From Dasypus novemcinctus (taxonomy: Eukaryota; Chordata; Mammalia; Cingulata; Dasypodidae): DNA of 64,000 bases. The DNA lies in assembly GCF_030445035.2 (NCBI RefSeq), contig NC_080680.1, positions 95,671,157 to 95,735,156 on the forward strand. The letters run 5' to 3'. The notes below the pieces were generated by a model. That model did no database searches, was not told the origin of the DNA, and saw only the letters and a program-made list of their open reading frames with translations. Positions within the stretch are counted from its first letter, which is position 1. Each line of letters starts with the position of its first letter. This document shows positions 60,483-64,000 of this stretch, piece by piece. The position numbers were made by a program, and so were the translations under genes.

Positions 60483-62742
60483 TGGCTAACATAAATAATT
60501 TCATGAAAGTAATAACACTGAATGTCAATGGATTAAACTCACCTATCAGGAGATTCAGACTGGGATATTGGATAAGGAAATATGACCCATCTATATGCAG
60601 TCTACAAGAGACACATCTTAGACCCAGAGATTCATGGAGGCTGAAAGTGAATGGTTGGAAAACAATCTTACAAGCAAACAATAACCAAAACAAGGCAGGA
60701 GTAGCTATATAAATATCAGACAAATAGACTTTAAATGCAAAACAATTGTAAGAGACAAAGAAGGATACTACATCTTGGTGAAAAGGACAATCTCTCAAGA
60801 AGAACAAACAATCATAAATATTTATGCTCCTAACAAGGGCGCCTCTAAATACGTGAGGCAAATGCTGGAAAAACTAAGTGAAAGAATAGATGCATCTACA
60901 AATATAGTGGGGGATTTTAATACACCACTATCAACTCTGGACAGAACATCTCAAAAGAGGATCACTAAAGAAATGAAATATTTGAACAGTGTATTAGAGG
61001 AGCTGGATCTAATAGACATATACAGATCACTACATCCAAACACAGCAGGATATATATTTTTCTCAAGTGCACACGGATCATTCTCCAAGATAGACCATAT
61101 GCTAGGCCACAAAGAAAGGCGTAATGAATTCAGAAAGATCAAAATCATACAAAATAATATCTGTGATCACGGTGGAGTGAAGCTGGAAATATGCAGGACC
61201 AGAGGCCCAGATTTCACACCAAGATATGGAAATTAAACAGCACACTCTTAGAAAAACAGTGGGTCAAAGAGAAAATCTCAAAAGAAATCAATGACTACCT
61301 TGAAACAAATGACAATGATAACACAACATACCAAAATTTATGGGATGCAGCAAAAGCAGTACTGAGAGGGAAGTTTATAGCCATAAATTCATATATCAAA
61401 AAAGAAGAGCAAAAATTAAAGAACTAACTGCACATTTGGAGGATTTGTAAAAAAACAACAAAGTAACCCAACAGGAAGAAGAAGGAAGGAACAAAGATAA
61501 GAGCAGAATTAAATGAAATAGAAAATAAGAAAGCACTTGAAAAGATAAACAAGACCAAGAGCTGGTTTTTTGAGAAGATCAATAAAATTGACAAACCTTT
61601 AGCGAGACTAACAAAGAAAAAAAGAGAAAAGATGCAAATACACAAAATAAGAAATGAGAAAGGAGATATCACCACTGACCCCACAGAAATAAAGGCTATC
61701 ATAAGAGGATACTTTGAAAAACTATATTCCAACAAAAATGACAATTCAGAGGAAATGGACAAATTCCTAGAAACACATAAGCAGCCTATATTGACAAAAG
61801 AAGAAACTGAAGATCTCAACAAACCAATCACAAGTAAAGAGATAGAATCAGTCATTAAAAACCTCCCAATTAAGAAGAGCCCAAGGCCAGGCGGCTTCAC
61901 AGGTGAATTCTACAAAACATTCTGGGAAGAACTAACACCAATCCTGCTGAAACTCTTCCAAAAAATCGAAACAGAAGGACCATTGCCTAACTCATTCTAT
62001 GATGCCAACTTTACCCTAGTACCAAAGCCAAACAAAGACACCAAAAGAAAGGAAAATTACCGTCCAATTTCTCTAATGAACCTAGACATAAAAATACTTA
62101 ACAAAATACTTGCTAATCGTATTCAACAACACATTAAACTACTTATACACCACGACCAAGTGGGATTCATTCCAGGTATGCAAGGATGGTTCAACGTAAG
62201 AAAATCAATCAATGTAATACAGCATATAGACAGATTGAAGGAAAAAAATCACATGATTATATCTGTAGATACAGAGAAAGCATTTGATAAAATACAGCAC
62301 CCTTTCTTGATAAAAACACTCCAAAAGATTGGAATAAAAGGAAATTTTTTGAACATGATAAAGAGTATATATGAAAAACCCACAGCCAACATTGTTTACA
62401 ATGGAGAAATCCTAAAATCCTTCCCTCTAAAGTCAGGAACAAGACAGGATGCCCACTGTCTTCTCCCCTTCTATTTAACATTGTCTTAGAAGTACTTGCT
62501 CGAGCACTGAGACAAGAACCAGATATAAAAGACATTCAGATTGGAAAGGAAGAAGTCAAAATTTCATTATTTGCAGATGACATGATCCTATACATAGAAA
62601 ACCCTGAGAGGTCTACAACAAAGCTTCTAGAACTCATAAATGAGTTTAGTAAAGTCACAGGTTATAAGATCAATGTGTAAAAATCAGTAGCATTTCTGTA
62701 CACCAATAATGAGCAAGCTCAGGAGGAAATCAAGAAACAAAT
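60483..62742 (+). pseudogene. L1 ORF2 (endonuclease/RT), broken and cut by BCL2L1 copy
   Basis: Starts with ATG at 60483. Endonuclease landmarks: LNVNGLNSPI, QETHLRPRD, VGDFNTPLS (about 60908) and SKIDHMLG (about 61087), spread over several frames with stops at about 60712, 61236 and 61427. The longest RT segment (61632-62489, 285 codons) has [28 protein letters not shown] and [13 protein letters not shown]. The catalytic FADD is at 62570-62581 in the next frame. ORF2 stops at 62742, where the BCL2L1 copy is inserted; the rest lies beyond the window. The L1 is inactive. Confidence 0.9.
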
Positions 62743-63157
62743 ACTGGAGGGGGCTGGGCTCCTGGGTGGCAGGAGGCCGCGACTGCCGAGCGGCCGCCCT
62801 CGATCCGGGCGATGGAGGAGGAAGCAAGCGAGGGGACCGGTTCCTGAGCTTCGCAATTCCGGTGTCGCCTTCAGGGCTCCCAGCCTGCTGGGTCGCATGA
62901 TCCCTTCGGCGGGAGCTGCTTTTTTTGCCAACCGCCGCGAGGCCGGCTGAGTTACCGGCATCCCGGCTGCCACCTCCTCTCCTGACCTGTGATACAAAGA
63001 CCTTCTGGGGGCTGCACCTGCCTGCCGCCTGAGACAGACTTGAATAACCTTATCTTGGCTGTGGATCACAGAGGAGAACCACTAAGCAGAGACCAGACTC
63101 AGTGAGTGAGCAGGTGTTTTGGACAATGGACTGGTGGAGCCCATCCCTATTATAAAA
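62743..63157 (+). other. Spliced 5' UTR of the BCL2L1 retrocopy
   Basis: GC-rich sequence, in sharp contrast to the AT-rich L1 around it, starting after AAGAAACAAAT of L1 ORF2. It matches the known BCL2L1 leader: GTTACCGGCATCCCGGCTGC, GACCTGTGATACAAAGACC, 'ccactaagcagagaccagactcagtgag' and 'ggacaatggactggtggagccc'. The leader exons are joined without introns. A TTG at 63119 is in frame with the coding region but is not a credible start. Confidence 0.9.
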
Positions 63158-63859
63158 ATGTCTCAGAGCAACCGGGAGCTGGTGGTTGACTTTCTCTCCT
63201 ACAAGCTTTCCCAGAAAGGATACAGCTGGAGTCAGTTTAGTGATGTGGAGGAGAACAGGACTGAGGCCTCTGAAGGGACTGAATCAGAGATGGAGACTCC
63301 CAGTGCCATCAATGGCAACCCATCCTGGCACCTGGCGGATAGCCCTGCAGTGAATGGAGCTACTGGCCACAGCAGCAGCTTGGATGCCCGGGAAGTAATC
63401 CCCATGGCAGCAGTGAAGCAAGCACTGCGGGAGGCAGGTGATGAGTTTGAACTGCGGTATCAGCGGGCATTCAGCGACCTGACATCCCAGCTCCACATCA
63501 CCCCAGAGACAGCATATCAGAGCTTTGAGCAGGTAGTGAACGAACTCTTCCGTGATGGGGTGAACTGGGGTCGCATTGTGGCCTTTTTCTCCTTCGGTGG
63601 GGCACTGTGTGTGGAAAGCGTAGACAAGGAGATGCAGGTATTGGTGAGTTGGATCACAAGTTGGATGGTCACTTACCTGAATGACCACCTAGAGCCTTGG
63701 ATCCAGGAGAACGGCGGCTGGGACACGTTCGTGGAACTCTACGGGAATAATGCAGCAGCTGAGAGCCAGAAGGGCCAGGAACGCTTCAACCGCTGGTTCC
63801 TGACGGGCATGACTGTGGCTGGTGTGGTTCTGCTGGGCTCACTCTTTAGTCGGAAATGA
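63158..63859 (+). CDS. BCL2L1 retrocopy: BCL2L1 (Bcl-xL) retrocopy, full open frame
   Basis: Encodes 233 residues, the exact length of Bcl-xL, an anti-apoptotic protein of the outer mitochondrial membrane that binds BAX, BAK and BH3-only proteins. The ATG at 63158 starts MSQSNREL. Visible parts: BH4 (about 4-24), the long loop (about 26-83), BH3 (ALREAGDEFELRY, about 89-101), BH1 (NELFRDGVNWGRIVAFFSFGG, about 128-148, with G138 and R139), BH2 (WIQENGGWDTFVELYG, about 181-196) and a C-terminal membrane anchor (WFLTGMTVAGVVLLGSLFSRK). The intron that splits the parental coding sequence after GGWDTF is absent, so this is a retrocopy. Differences from human Bcl-xL as I recall it: P38S, R102Q, G117E, R165W, A167T, A168S, A171V and R204Q; most look like C-to-T or G-to-A changes. 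No frame break. Whether it is transcribed cannot be seen. Confidence 0.93.
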   Translation: MSQSNRELVVDFLSYKLSQKGYSWSQFSDVEENRTEASEGTESEMETPSAINGNPSWHLADSPAVNGATGHSSSLDAREVIPMAAVKQALREAGDEFELRYQRAFSDLTSQLHITPETAYQSFEQVVNELFRDGVNWGRIVAFFSFGGALCVESVDKEMQVLVSWITSWMVTYLNDHLEPWIQENGGWDTFVELYGNNAAAESQKGQERFNRWFLTGMTVAGVVLLGSLFSRK

Positions 63860-64000
63860 CCAGACACTGACCACCCACTCACCCTCCCACCCCCGACCCA
63901 GCACCTAACGTACAGCCACCATTGCCACCAGGAGAACCACTACATGCAGCCCACTCCCAACCACCCTCCACAGGGTTGGGCTATACCTGGTCCCCTGCAA
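63860..64000 (+). other. 3' UTR of BCL2L1 retrocopy, runs off window
   Basis: 'ccagacactgaccacccac', 'ccaccattgccaccaggag' and 'cacagggttgggc' match the start of the BCL2L1 3' UTR. The poly(A) tail and the second target duplication, needed to finish the retrocopy call, lie beyond the right edge. Confidence 0.88.

Noticed and set aside
61632-62489. 285-codon frame as a host gene
   Set aside because: It is the RT region of L1 ORF2, with frameshifts on both sides.
63119-63157. N-terminal 13-residue extension of the Bcl-xL copy
   Set aside because: The in-frame triplet at 63119 is TTG, not ATG, and the segment is the normal BCL2L1 leader; the ATG at 63158 gives the exact 233-residue protein.
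1-64000. CRISPR arrays, bacterial operons, phage or plasmid origins
   Set aside because: No regularly spaced direct repeats, no ribosome-binding-site-led gene runs; the content is a vertebrate genome.

Overview
This is mammalian genomic DNA, almost certainly from a xenarthran and most likely an armadillo (Dasypus-like). The best marker is a set of DAS-type SINEs with tRNA-like heads, at 16.15, 24.7, 39.8 and 31.1 kb plus shorter relatives. No bacterial operons, CRISPR arrays or plasmid functions are present. The host genes belong to an olfactory receptor (OR) cluster of the OR1J type (human counterpart on 9q33); everything else is mostly retroelement.

Layout. 1-15 kb: a long LINE 3'-end repeat (called 'R' here) and an old tandem duplication. 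Block A (1848-4760) pairs with block B (13105-15010), and two solo LTRs sit in A but not in B. One intact OR1J-like receptor gene lies on the minus strand at 11386-12333. 15-20 kb: a DAS SINE and old LINE/LTR fragments. 21-30.2 kb: two antisense L1 bodies carrying a DAS SINE, LTRs and an ERVK-like solo LTR. 30.4-32.5 kb: an OR1J-like pseudogene split by a hAT-type DNA transposon that itself contains a LINE 3' end and a long DAS SINE. 32.5-37 kb: mostly unique sequence. 37-43.7 kb: R copies, an ancient L1, an L2 and an orphan L1 5' leader. 43.7-52.3 kb: a nearly complete antisense L1 that appears continuous with an R module. 52.3-59.1 kb: a sense L1 broken by three R-containing insertions. 59.1-62.7 kb: a younger sense L1 with broken ORF1 and ORF2.

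62.74 kb to the window end: an intronless copy of BCL2L1 (Bcl-xL) inserted in that last L1. Its 233-codon reading frame is fully open, all four BH motifs and the membrane anchor are kept, and spliced 5'- and 3'-UTR sequence is attached. It runs off the right edge.

Only two loci can encode full-length host proteins: the OR1J-like receptor and the BCL2L1 retrocopy. No new multi-gene system is seen. The most notable points are the intact anti-apoptotic retrocopy, the dating of LTR insertions by paralogous empty sites, the four-level nest that splits the OR pseudogene, and the R module, which looks like an unusually long L1 3' UTR and fills roughly 12 kb of the window.
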